A stretch of DNA of 37,770 nucleotides, taken from Synergistaceae bacterium (GTDB lineage Bacteria; Synergistota; Synergistia; Synergistales; Aminobacteriaceae). Each line of letters opens with the position of its first letter. Position 1 is the stretch's first letter. Position numbers and translations under genes: made by a program. The stretch is from NCBI GenBank assembly GCA_018436595.1, contig JAHDLC010000017.1, positions 1-37,770 on the forward strand. Direction: 5' to 3'. The notes under the pieces were generated by a model. It was not told the origin of the DNA. It ran no database searches and saw only the letters and a list, made by a program, of their open reading frames with translations. This document shows, one piece after another, positions 7,400 through 14,517 of the stretch.

Positions 7400-7557
7400 T
7401 CCGCTCAAAGAAAACCGCCTTCATTTTTGTGGCGGAAATTGCTTCCCGCTTTTGTATAAAGGCTTTACGGGCCTGTTTTCGCGGCCCCGGAGGCATCCGC
7501 CGAATCTTCGATACTCCTCCGTCCTCGTCAGCCGGGAGATCTCCCGGCGCAGGCGCT
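7400..7557 (-). ncRNA. glmS self-cleaving ribozyme/riboswitch (glucosamine-6-P responsive)
   Basis: The minus-strand gap before glmS matches the glmS ribozyme core. Read in order it has AGCGCC (7557-7552), then a P1 hairpin from a palindromic stretch (7548-7531), then TGACGAGG. CGGAGG (7521-7516) pairs with CCTCCG (7493-7488). Between them lies TATCGAAGATTCGGCGGATG (7513-7494), almost identical to the conserved catalytic core. Cleavage is expected between A at 7557 and G at 7556. A second AGCGCC at 7571-7566 is a less likely site because P1 should follow closely. In this class glucosamine-6-P acts as a cofactor for cleavage, and the cleaved downstream mRNA is then degraded. The 3' boundary, covering the P3-P4 domain, is approximate. 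Confidence 0.95.
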
Positions 7558-7573
7558 TCACCCTGGGCGCTTG

Positions 7574-8446
7574 TTACCGCTGCTCCATTTGCGCTACAGC
7601 CCGGAGCACCACCTCCCTGAGATCCGGATGATCCATGGCAAGCTGGATGTTGGCTGAGAGCCACCCCGGCTGGGTGCCGCAGTCAAAGCGCCTGCCATGA
7701 AAAACTACGCCCCAGACCGGTTCCCTGGATAGAAGGGTCCGTATGGCGTCGGTCAGCTGTATCTCTCCCCCGGCTCCTGCCTGCTGGCCGGTCAGGATAG
7801 GGAAAATCGACGGCGAGAGAACGTAACGTCCCATAATGGCGAGGTTGCTCGGCGCCGTTCCGGAAGCCGGCTTCTCCACCATATCCCGTACGGCGAAAAT
7901 GCCGGGGGCCGCTTCTTCCGCCCTGACCACCCCGTACCGGGACGTTTCTTCAGGAGACACTTCCTCCAGGGCGATGACGCTGCCCCCCCGTTCTTCATGG
8001 ACAGCGATGAGCTGGGCGAGGACCGAAGGACGGGCGATCATGACATCATCGGGAAGAATGACGCCGAAATACTCGTTCCGGCACACCGGCTCTCCGCAGA
8101 GCACTGCATGCCCCAGTCCCAGGGGACGGTGCTGCCTGAGGTAGATGAAATCGGCCAGTTCCGAGAGAGAGATCACCTCGTCGTAGAGGGTTCTCTTGTT
8201 TCTGGCCTTAAGCATTTCCTCGAGTTCGAAGGATCGGTCAAAGTAGTCTTCTATGGCCTTCTTGGCTCTGCCGGTAATCATGACCATTTCACGGCATCCT
8301 GCGGCAAGAGCCTCCTCGACGCCGTAGGCGATGATGGGCCGGTCCACCAGGGGAAGCATTTCCTTGGCGATCTCCTTGGTTGCCGGCAGGAAGCGGGTTC
8401 CAAGACCGGCAACAGGGAAAAGACATTTTTTAATGGACGAGGGCAT
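7574..8446 (-). CDS. galU: UTP-glucose-1-phosphate uridylyltransferase
   Basis: This 290-residue nucleotidyltransferase makes UDP-glucose from UTP and glucose-1-P for envelope polysaccharides. Visible signatures are the N-terminal FPVAGLGTRFLPATK and KEMLPLVDRP (nucleotide and Mg binding), PLGLGHAVLC, the Asp pair in VILPDDVM, MVEKP, and GGEIQLTDAI near the C-terminus. The length is normal. A GTG at 8458 is in frame, but AAGGA sits just before the ATG at 8446, which is preferred. It lies 33 nt after glmM and is followed at once by the glmS ribozyme. Ribozyme cleavage would leave a galU mRNA with a defined 3' end a few bases after the stop codon. Confidence 0.94.
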   Translation of the reverse strand: MPSSIKKCLFPVAGLGTRFLPATKEIAKEMLPLVDRPIIAYGVEEALAAGCREMVMITGRAKKAIEDYFDRSFELEEMLKARNKRTLYDEVISLSELADFIYLRQHRPLGLGHAVLCGEPVCRNEYFGVILPDDVMIARPSVLAQLIAVHEERGGSVIALEEVSPEETSRYGVVRAEEAAPGIFAVRDMVEKPASGTAPSNLAIMGRYVLSPSIFPILTGQQAGAGGEIQLTDAIRTLLSREPVWGVVFHGRRFDCGTQPGWLSANIQLAMDHPDLREVVLRAVAQMEQR

Positions 8447-8479
8447 GGAATCCTTCACCTTTCCTGTAGGCAGAAATAT

Positions 8480-9844
8480 TTACATGCATTTCTCGCGAAT
8501 GGCGTTCACAAGCATGTTTGAGACTTCTTCCATGAGCTTTCTGTCCCTGGCTTCCACGAGAACTCTCATAAGGGGTTCGGTGCCGGACGGCCGGATGAGA
8601 ATACGGCCGGTTCCCCCAAGAAGCGATTCCACGTCGGAAGAAAGTTCTTTTATAAAATCGCCGTTCACTCGCTTCTCCCTCGAAATTTCCACGTTCCGGA
8701 GAATCTGGGGGTAGGGAGAAAACCTGTCGGCAAGGGTGTCCATATCTTCGCCCAGAGCAAGGCACGCCTTCAGGAAATAGAGGCCCGTGCAGATGCCGTC
8801 TCCGGTGTTGACCACCGAGGAGATGATCACGTGGCCCGACTGCTCTCCTCCCAGGCGGGATCCCGCCGCATTCATGGTCTCCATGACGTATCTGTCCCCA
8901 ACCTGGCACCGGTGAACCCGTATGTTCTCCCTTCCCAGATGTTCTTCCAGGGCCATGTTGCTCATCACCGTGGCCACGACCCCCGAGCCGAGACATCCCG
9001 CCGAGGCGAGCCAGCGGCCGAGAATCCACAGCATAATGTCTCCGTCAAGGGGCCTGCCTCTTCCGTCGGACAGGAGAACCCGGTCGGCGTCTCCGTCATA
9101 GGCGATCCCCACAGGCAGCCCTTTTTCCTGAACGAGGCCGCAGATATGGGACATTTTCATCACGCCCACGCCTTCGTTTATGTTCAGGCCGTCCGGTTCG
9201 TTTCCCACCACGGTCCACATGCCGCCGAGCTTCTCGAAAAGAGGAGGAGCCACGAAGGATGCGGCGCCGTGGGCGCAGTCCACCGCGCCTTTGACAGGGA
9301 AAGGCAGCTCCCTGCCCCAGAGTGAGGCAAGCCAGTCGCCGTATTCCCAGGCAAGTTCAGGAGTCTGACGTATTACGCCGACCGACGCGCCTGTGGGACG
9401 CCAGTCGTCTGTGAGGTTATCTCCCATGTATTCCTCGATGGCGGCCTCCATCTCATCGGAGAGCTTGTAGCCCTCACCGTCGAGGAACTTGATTCCGTTG
9501 TACTCCGCTGGATTGTGGGAGGCGCTGATCACCGCTCCGCCGTGCATGCCGGTCTTCTTGACAGCAAAACTGACGCCGGGTGTCGGAATCACTCCGAGCA
9601 GGAACACTTCCGCCCCGGCGGAGGTCATACCGGCGGCAAGGGCGGCCTCCAGCATCTGTCCCGATCTCCTCGTATCCCTTCCCACGGCGATTCGGGGCCT
9701 CGGAACTCCCCTTTCCGTGAGGAAGAGAATATAGGAACGCCCGAGGCGCAGGGCCATTTCCGGAGTCATGTCTCCCCTGTTGGCGACATCCCGGACGCCG
9801 TCAGTTCCGAAAAGGCAGCGCACTCTTTCGGGGTTGCTCGTCAT
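8480..9844 (-). CDS. glmM: Phosphoglucosamine mutase
   Basis: The 454-residue enzyme converts glucosamine-6-P to glucosamine-1-P, the step after GlmS. It has the N-terminal LFGTDGVRD, the phosphoserine loop ISASHNP (catalytic Ser109), the metal-binding DGDADR, the substrate loop GGEQSGH, and the phosphate-binding RPSGTEP near the C-terminus. All four sites are intact and the length is typical. It follows cdaR by 31 nt in the classic cdaA-cdaR-glmM order. In Firmicutes the products of these three genes interact, and GlmM modulates CdaA. The same link is likely here but is not shown by the sequence. Confidence 0.98.
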   Translation of the reverse strand: MTSNPERVRCLFGTDGVRDVANRGDMTPEMALRLGRSYILFLTERGVPRPRIAVGRDTRRSGQMLEAALAAGMTSAGAEVFLLGVIPTPGVSFAVKKTGMHGGAVISASHNPAEYNGIKFLDGEGYKLSDEMEAAIEEYMGDNLTDDWRPTGASVGVIRQTPELAWEYGDWLASLWGRELPFPVKGAVDCAHGAASFVAPPLFEKLGGMWTVVGNEPDGLNINEGVGVMKMSHICGLVQEKGLPVGIAYDGDADRVLLSDGRGRPLDGDIMLWILGRWLASAGCLGSGVVATVMSNMALEEHLGRENIRVHRCQVGDRYVMETMNAAGSRLGGEQSGHVIISSVVNTGDGICTGLYFLKACLALGEDMDTLADRFSPYPQILRNVEISREKRVNGDFIKELSSDVESLLGGTGRILIRPSGTEPLMRVLVEARDRKLMEEVSNMLVNAIREKCM

Positions 9845-9875
9845 GTTGCCTCACCATCCCAGCGGTTAGAAATAT

Positions 9876-11102
9876 TCACTGTACGTCTGCAATGACCGTA
9901 ATATTAGAGGGTTCAACCCTGACCACCTTCAGTTTCCCTTCAGTCCTGTTCCGGATCTGAACCGGAACGGTCAAACGGCGGGAAACGACGTTGGTCACGT
10001 TGACAAAGGGCTGGATGAGGAGTTCCTTTTCATCCAGGGAATTGACTTCTGAGGGAACTCCTTCCACGGTGACATTCACCGAGGGAGGTTCCACCTTCCA
10101 CCCGGGGTAGACGCTCTTTCCCTCCACCTCGACAGCCACCCTGGACAGGAGCCGGGTCACCGTAAAGGGCGTCAGAAGGACGTTCACCCTCACGGACTGG
10201 GCCCCGACGATCTTCACCAGCGGGTCGTCAGGTTCCCTGAGAGGGACGACCATATTCTGCTCTTTGGTGATGTCGGTGATGTCAATGGTTTCGGTATCAA
10301 GCTTCGTCACCCGGTCGAGCTTCGCCAGAGGACCTTCGACGGTGACCACCGCCGGCTCCACCACCACGGCTTTCAGACGGAAATCATCCACCGGCTTGCC
10401 GATAATCCTCGCGTTCACCGGAACGTTTTTCTTCGGCACTCCTTCCGCGAGAACGGCTCTGAATTTCACCCGCTTCGGCTCGAAGGTCACGTCGTCCTCA
10501 AATTCCTCGGACCTGACGATCTCCACGGGCAGGGTAAGCTCACCCCCCGCCTTGAGCTCTTCAAGAGAGGGAGCGATCCGAGCGGTGCCTATCTTCGCGA
10601 GGTCTTTCTCGCTTCCTTTCACGCTTATGTCCTTGGGAACGATTTCCACCATGTCCAGATACAGCCCCGGGGGAAGGCCCTTGTCAACGGCCACCTCTAC
10701 GGGGATGAGCCTGTCGATGTACCGGAGAAGCTCGATGTCGACATGGGTCGGAACCACATCCACCAGTTTCACATCCTTGGGGGCGATGGCCCTCACGGCA
10801 AGCCTGTATTTTCCCACGCCGAGCCCCCTGGCGTCCACCTCGCAGACCACCGCTTCCGGCGAAAGGGACGAGAGAACGCCCGGAGTGCCGGAAAGCACCA
10901 CCTCCACTTCCTTCACCGGCCCCTTAAGAGTCGTCTGGGGAGGAACGTTGAGGTATTCCAGTGGAACGGACAGGCTTCTCGTCGTCTCCGTGGTCCTGCT
11001 TCCGGAAGCATAAAACCAGAAAGCGAAGGCAATGACCACGGCCATTACACGAAGGAACATGGGAGAGGATATTATATCATCGGTTTTTGGTGTTTCGGCC
11101 AT
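9876..11102 (-). CDS. cdaR: YbbR-domain regulator of diadenylate cyclase
   Basis: The 408-residue protein has one N-terminal membrane helix (about residues 16-34, FLRVMAVVIAFAFWFYASG). An all-beta extracytoplasmic region of about four YbbR repeats follows, rich in V-P-V and P-x-x-V-x-V-x-G patterns. In Firmicutes CdaR binds the membrane cyclase CdaA and adjusts c-di-AMP synthesis. Position directly after cdaA supports that role. The ATG at 11102 is chosen because the helix follows at normal distance. The best ribosome-binding site (GAGGAGG) is 12 nt away, rather far, so the start is moderately certain. In-frame upstream sequence belongs to the cdaA overlap and is not translated. Confidence 0.92.
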   Translation of the reverse strand: MAETPKTDDIISSPMFLRVMAVVIAFAFWFYASGSRTTETTRSLSVPLEYLNVPPQTTLKGPVKEVEVVLSGTPGVLSSLSPEAVVCEVDARGLGVGKYRLAVRAIAPKDVKLVDVVPTHVDIELLRYIDRLIPVEVAVDKGLPPGLYLDMVEIVPKDISVKGSEKDLAKIGTARIAPSLEELKAGGELTLPVEIVRSEEFEDDVTFEPKRVKFRAVLAEGVPKKNVPVNARIIGKPVDDFRLKAVVVEPAVVTVEGPLAKLDRVTKLDTETIDITDITKEQNMVVPLREPDDPLVKIVGAQSVRVNVLLTPFTVTRLLSRVAVEVEGKSVYPGWKVEPPSVNVTVEGVPSEVNSLDEKELLIQPFVNVTNVVSRRLTVPVQIRNRTEGKLKVVRVEPSNITVIADVQ

Positions 11103-11136
11103 ATTGAACCGCAGCCTCCTCAGCGAAAAGAAAAAC

Positions 11137-11949
11137 TCAGGTCCAGAGGGTCCGGATGTCTTCCTGCAATCTGTCGAGCAGCGATTTGTTTTCCTCGTCT
11201 TCGCCGGCGAAATAATGGAGCAGCAGCTTCTGCACCTGGGCCTCCTTGAGATTTTTGGACAGATGGCCATTAATCGCCAGGGAGACTTCCCCTCGCTCCT
11301 CGGACACAACCAGGGCTATGGCGTCGGAAACCTCGGTAACTCCAAGGGCGGCCCTGTGGCGGGTGCCTATCCACCGTGAGAGGTCGGAATTCTCTGTAAG
11401 AGGCAGGTAGCAGCTCGCGGCGACAATGTTGTCCCTGTCTATGATGACGGCTCCGTCGTGAAGAGGCGTTCCCTCCCAGAATATGGAGATCAGAAGCTCC
11501 TGGGTAATGTCGGCGTTCAGCTTGATGGCCGTTCTCCAGAAATCCTTCAGGCCTGTGTTCCGTTCAAGCACGATGAGAGCGCCGATCTTCTGTCCCTTGA
11601 GATAGCTGAGGGCCCGGGCGACTTCGTGGCTGAGGAGTTCGGCTTTCTTGCCTGTTTTTTTCCTCTGCCACAGGCTCCCGCCCCTTCCGAGCTCCTCGAG
11701 CATTTTCCGCAGCTCGGGCTGGAAGACGATAGGAATGGCGATGACCAGAACTCCCAGAACCTTTCCCAGAAACCATGAAAGGGTCCTCAGGTCGAATATC
11801 CGGGCAGCGGCGGCAAGGGCTCCCATGATGAGAAGCCCTTTCACGAGCTGCATCGCCCTGGTGCCGACGATCAGCAGGAGCAGCCTGTGGACGATTATGG
11901 AAATGACTATTATGTCGATGGCGTCCTGCCACCGGAAAAAATCAAGCAT
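11137..11949 (-). CDS. cdaA: Membrane diadenylate cyclase (c-di-AMP synthase)
   Basis: This 270-residue enzyme joins two ATP into c-di-AMP, a second messenger for osmotic and cell-wall homeostasis. Three N-terminal membrane helices (about 10-80) precede the DAC domain. The DAC motifs DGA (165-167, in PLHDGAVII) and RHR (197-199, in GTRHRAALG) are intact. The length is typical of CdaA/DacA. It heads the cdaA-cdaR-glmM-galU-glmS run. GGAG lies 8 nt before the ATG. The 42-nt gap to the racemase gene upstream contains AT-rich -10-like sequence (TATTATAA) but no clear -35 box, so readthrough from upstream genes is likely. Confidence 0.97.
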   Translation of the reverse strand: MLDFFRWQDAIDIIVISIIVHRLLLLIVGTRAMQLVKGLLIMGALAAAARIFDLRTLSWFLGKVLGVLVIAIPIVFQPELRKMLEELGRGGSLWQRKKTGKKAELLSHEVARALSYLKGQKIGALIVLERNTGLKDFWRTAIKLNADITQELLISIFWEGTPLHDGAVIIDRDNIVAASCYLPLTENSDLSRWIGTRHRAALGVTEVSDAIALVVSEERGEVSLAINGHLSKNLKEAQVQKLLLHYFAGEDEENKSLLDRLQEDIRTLWT

Positions 11950-11991
11950 GGGTTCGCTCCGGGTTATAATATGGAACCATTCCGCACTATA

Positions 11992-13065
11992 CTATACCAC
12001 TTCAAAAGGAACATAGGGTGACGTCGCCAGGGCGAGCATGGCCCCGTAATCGGGGAAAAACTTCAGTTTGTCTCCCTGGGCGAGGGAGCTAGCGGAGTCT
12101 TCCACGTCCAGGATCAGGTGATCGCTGGACGCACCGAGTATGGAAACACCCTCGAGCTCAGGAACAAGCCCTTCGACCCGAACGTCCTGCCTCCCCACAG
12201 CGGCAATGGCCCTCGTGCGGGGTCCCCGGTCCTCGAAAACCGGCCGGCCTCCGAAGGCATCGGCACCTACCGGCCCCACTGGAACCGACGGCTTCTTTCT
12301 CACCTCAACCAGTTCAGCCTCGAGCCACATGGTTCTCCGGATGAGCCAGGGAATGGATCTCATGGACGTAACGTCCTCGCCGAGAAGGATGCCCTCTCCG
12401 ATCCTCAGGTTGTTGATGCCCGGTGGGATCTCCCCCCGTTCAAGGAGCAGAAGGGAAGATGTGGATCCCCCGGAAAAGACTGAAAGATGGCAGCCGAGCT
12501 CCCGTTCCAGTTCTTTTCCGATGTCTGTCAGCTGAAGGAGTTTTTCCCTTGTCGGGAGGGTGCCTCCGTAACATCCGAAATTGACGCCCACTCCCCTGCA
12601 GCGGACTCTCCGTGAACGCGTCAGGGCTTCAGCGATTCTGCCGGTGTCGTCCATCCATACGCCTTCCCTCAGATCGCCCAGGTCCACCATGATGATCACT
12701 TCGTGAACCAGTCCCGAGGCGGCGCAGGCTTTCTCCAGGCCGTCCACCGTTTCGGCGGTGCTGACGAGGGAACAGTCAGCCCGGGAGACCACCAGGGGCA
12801 GTTCGCTGAGCATGGGGATGCGGAGAAGAAGAAGGGGCAGGCCGGTGTTCATGGCCTTCAGGGCTGCCAGGTTTCCCACCCGGCTGTCGGCAAGCTCGGA
12901 ACACCCGCCCGCCACCATGGCCCGGACGATGTCCGGATGGGCACACATTCCCTTGGTGACGCCGGAGACGGATATTCCCGCCGCGGAGCATTTCTGCACG
13001 ACCCTGCGGGCGTTTTCCTCTATTGCTTTCGCGTTTACGACGAGACGGGGCCAGCATTCGGTCAT
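11992..13065 (-). CDS. orr: Alanine/ornithine racemase family PLP enzyme
   Basis: The 357-residue protein is a fold-type III PLP racemase closest in pattern to ornithine racemase (Orr). The PLP lysine is Lys38 in VSGVTKGMCAHP. Family blocks include MVDLGDLREGVW, GVNFGCYGGTLPT, SGGSTSSLLLL, INNLRIGEGILLGE, AIAAVGRQDV and ILGASSDHLILDV. Orr makes D-ornithine from L-ornithine in clostridial ornithine fermentation. Whether this one uses ornithine, alanine or another amino acid cannot be read from sequence. GAGGAGG lies 6 nt before the ATG, and the gene starts one base after the nfo stop, so they are cotranscribed. It is placed just upstream of the c-di-AMP and wall-precursor operon, where a D-amino-acid supply would also make sense. 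Confidence 0.87.
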   Translation of the reverse strand: MTECWPRLVVNAKAIEENARRVVQKCSAAGISVSGVTKGMCAHPDIVRAMVAGGCSELADSRVGNLAALKAMNTGLPLLLLRIPMLSELPLVVSRADCSLVSTAETVDGLEKACAASGLVHEVIIMVDLGDLREGVWMDDTGRIAEALTRSRRVRCRGVGVNFGCYGGTLPTREKLLQLTDIGKELERELGCHLSVFSGGSTSSLLLLERGEIPPGINNLRIGEGILLGEDVTSMRSIPWLIRRTMWLEAELVEVRKKPSVPVGPVGADAFGGRPVFEDRGPRTRAIAAVGRQDVRVEGLVPELEGVSILGASSDHLILDVEDSASSLAQGDKLKFFPDYGAMLALATSPYVPFEVV

Positions 13066-13066
13066 G

Positions 13067-13909
13067 TTATCCTCCTCTCAGTTTTCGAAGAAGGGCAATG
13101 TCTCCACCGTACCCGGCACCGGTCTGGGGAGTTTCGAGAATGCAGGGCACCTGCTCCCACAGGGGATCCCCGAGAATCAGGGAAAAAGGAGTATACCCGA
13201 GTTCACCTTCGCCGATGTGGGCATGGCGGTCAAGTCTTCTGCCGAGAGGATGAACGCTGTCATTGAAATGCCAGCATCGGACCCTGTCAACCCCCACCGC
13301 CGAATCGATCTGTCCGACCAGCCGGCGGTAGGCGGGCTCGGTCCGGAAATCGTGGCCCGCGGCGAACATGTGGCAGGTGTCGAGACATATGCCAAGCCTT
13401 GGATCCCAGTCCAGCGCCTCGAATATGCGGCGGAACTCACGGAAATCGGCTCCGAGATTATTTCCCTGGCCCGACATGGTTTCCAGCAGGATGTTCACTC
13501 TCTTGTGGGATGTCCTTCCAAGCACTGTTCCCAGCCGGCCGGCCACGAGGTCGAGGGACTCTTCCGGGGGATTTCCCCTGGAAGAGCCGGGATGAAGCAC
13601 CAGGTCCCCGATGCCGAGGATGTCGCACCGCTCGATTTCATCCTCCAGGGCGGAGGTGCTTTTCTCGCCTGTAGCGTCGGTGGCGGCAAGATTGATGAGA
13701 TAGGAGGCATGGACCACCACCTCCCTGATAGCACTGTCACGCCACGCCCGGAGGAACCGCTCGGCCCTCCCCTGGGATATGGGACCGCTCCTCCACTGGA
13801 GCTGGTTTTTCGTAAAAATCTGCACAGCTTCGCAGGAGAGTTCCTCTCCCCTCGCAAAGGCCTGTTCCAGCCCACCGGCAATGGAAACATGGGCTCCAAT
13901 GAGGGCCAT
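13067..13909 (-). CDS. nfo: Deoxyribonuclease IV (AP endonuclease)
   Basis: The 280-residue zinc enzyme of the EndoIV TIM-barrel family cuts DNA 5' to abasic sites in base-excision repair. All family signatures are present: IGAHVSIAGG at the N-terminus, VHASYLINLA, LETMSGQG, the metal-binding GICLDTCHMFAAGHD and HFNDS, RLDRHAHIGEGELG, and a final ILETP. The start at 13909 overlaps the stop of the upstream Nudix gene (TGATG), so translation is coupled. Confidence 0.97.
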   Translation of the reverse strand: MALIGAHVSIAGGLEQAFARGEELSCEAVQIFTKNQLQWRSGPISQGRAERFLRAWRDSAIREVVVHASYLINLAATDATGEKSTSALEDEIERCDILGIGDLVLHPGSSRGNPPEESLDLVAGRLGTVLGRTSHKRVNILLETMSGQGNNLGADFREFRRIFEALDWDPRLGICLDTCHMFAAGHDFRTEPAYRRLVGQIDSAVGVDRVRCWHFNDSVHPLGRRLDRHAHIGEGELGYTPFSLILGDPLWEQVPCILETPQTGAGYGGDIALLRKLRGG

Positions 13910-14517
13910 CAGCACATCCCGCCTTTCAGACTCCCGAGCACGCGGCGGAGTATCCGGGCGGTAACGCCCCAAATAATCCAGCCGTTTTCGAGGCGGTATT
14001 CCGGGTATTCATGCAGTGTTCCCCGGACTTCGACGGTCTTCGTCACGGGAACGTCCGAAAAGCGGTCAACGCCTGCGAAGCAGGCGCCCTCGGTCTCTCC
14101 TGAGGAGAGGTCGAGATCGGCGGGCTTGAACCGGGAAACCAGGCCTACCACGGGAAACACTGCCACACCTGAAACGACGGCATATTCCGGTTCCAGGATG
14201 CCGAGGGTTTCCACACACTCCGGCCGGATGCCCGTTTCCTCCGCAGTTTCCCTGAGAGCCGTGGAAACCGGGCCGAAATCACCCAGCTCTCTCATGCCCC
14301 CGGGAAAACAGATCTCCCCCGCATGATGCCTGAGTGTGGCAGACCGGCGGAGAAAAAGGAGCTCCGGCCCGTCGGGTCCCGGAAAGAACGGGACAAGCAC
14401 AGCGCTCTTTCCCGGGCCGTCAGCAGTCACTTTCTCCCACGGAGGATCCGCGGGAGGTGAGAAAACCCCGGCGATGCGGTCTTTCCATTCCCGGGCACCG
14501 TTCCACGAGGCCTTCAT
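13909..14517 (-). CDS. Nudix hydrolase, CoA pyrophosphatase-like
   Basis: The 202-residue protein has the NudL/CoAse pattern: a preceding RRSATLRHHAGEICFPGG and a Nudix box reading GGMRELGDFGPVSTALRETA then EETGI, with the Glu residues that bind metal intact. Members hydrolyse CoA or related nucleotides to 3',5'-ADP and phosphopantetheine. Exact substrate is an inference from the CFPGG-type signature. The ATG overlaps the pyk TGA (ATGA), and the stop overlaps the nfo start, so pyk, this gene and nfo are one translationally linked set. Confidence 0.88.
   Translation of the reverse strand: MKASWNGAREWKDRIAGVFSPPADPPWEKVTADGPGKSAVLVPFFPGPDGPELLFLRRSATLRHHAGEICFPGGMRELGDFGPVSTALRETAEETGIRPECVETLGILEPEYAVVSGVAVFPVVGLVSRFKPADLDLSSGETEGACFAGVDRFSDVPVTKTVEVRGTLHEYPEYRLENGWIIWGVTARILRRVLGSLKGGMC

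Noticed and set aside
7434-7561. A 46-residue GTG-initiated ORF on the minus strand (VKRLRREISRLTRTEE...) between galU and glmS
   Set aside because: It coincides with the glmS ribozyme core, whose conserved bases explain the sequence. No ribosome-binding site of good quality lies before it.
12758-14326. A 522-residue plus-strand frame across the racemase, nfo and Nudix genes
   Set aside because: It crosses three well-supported genes on the other strand, and its composition is that of antisense GC-rich sequence.
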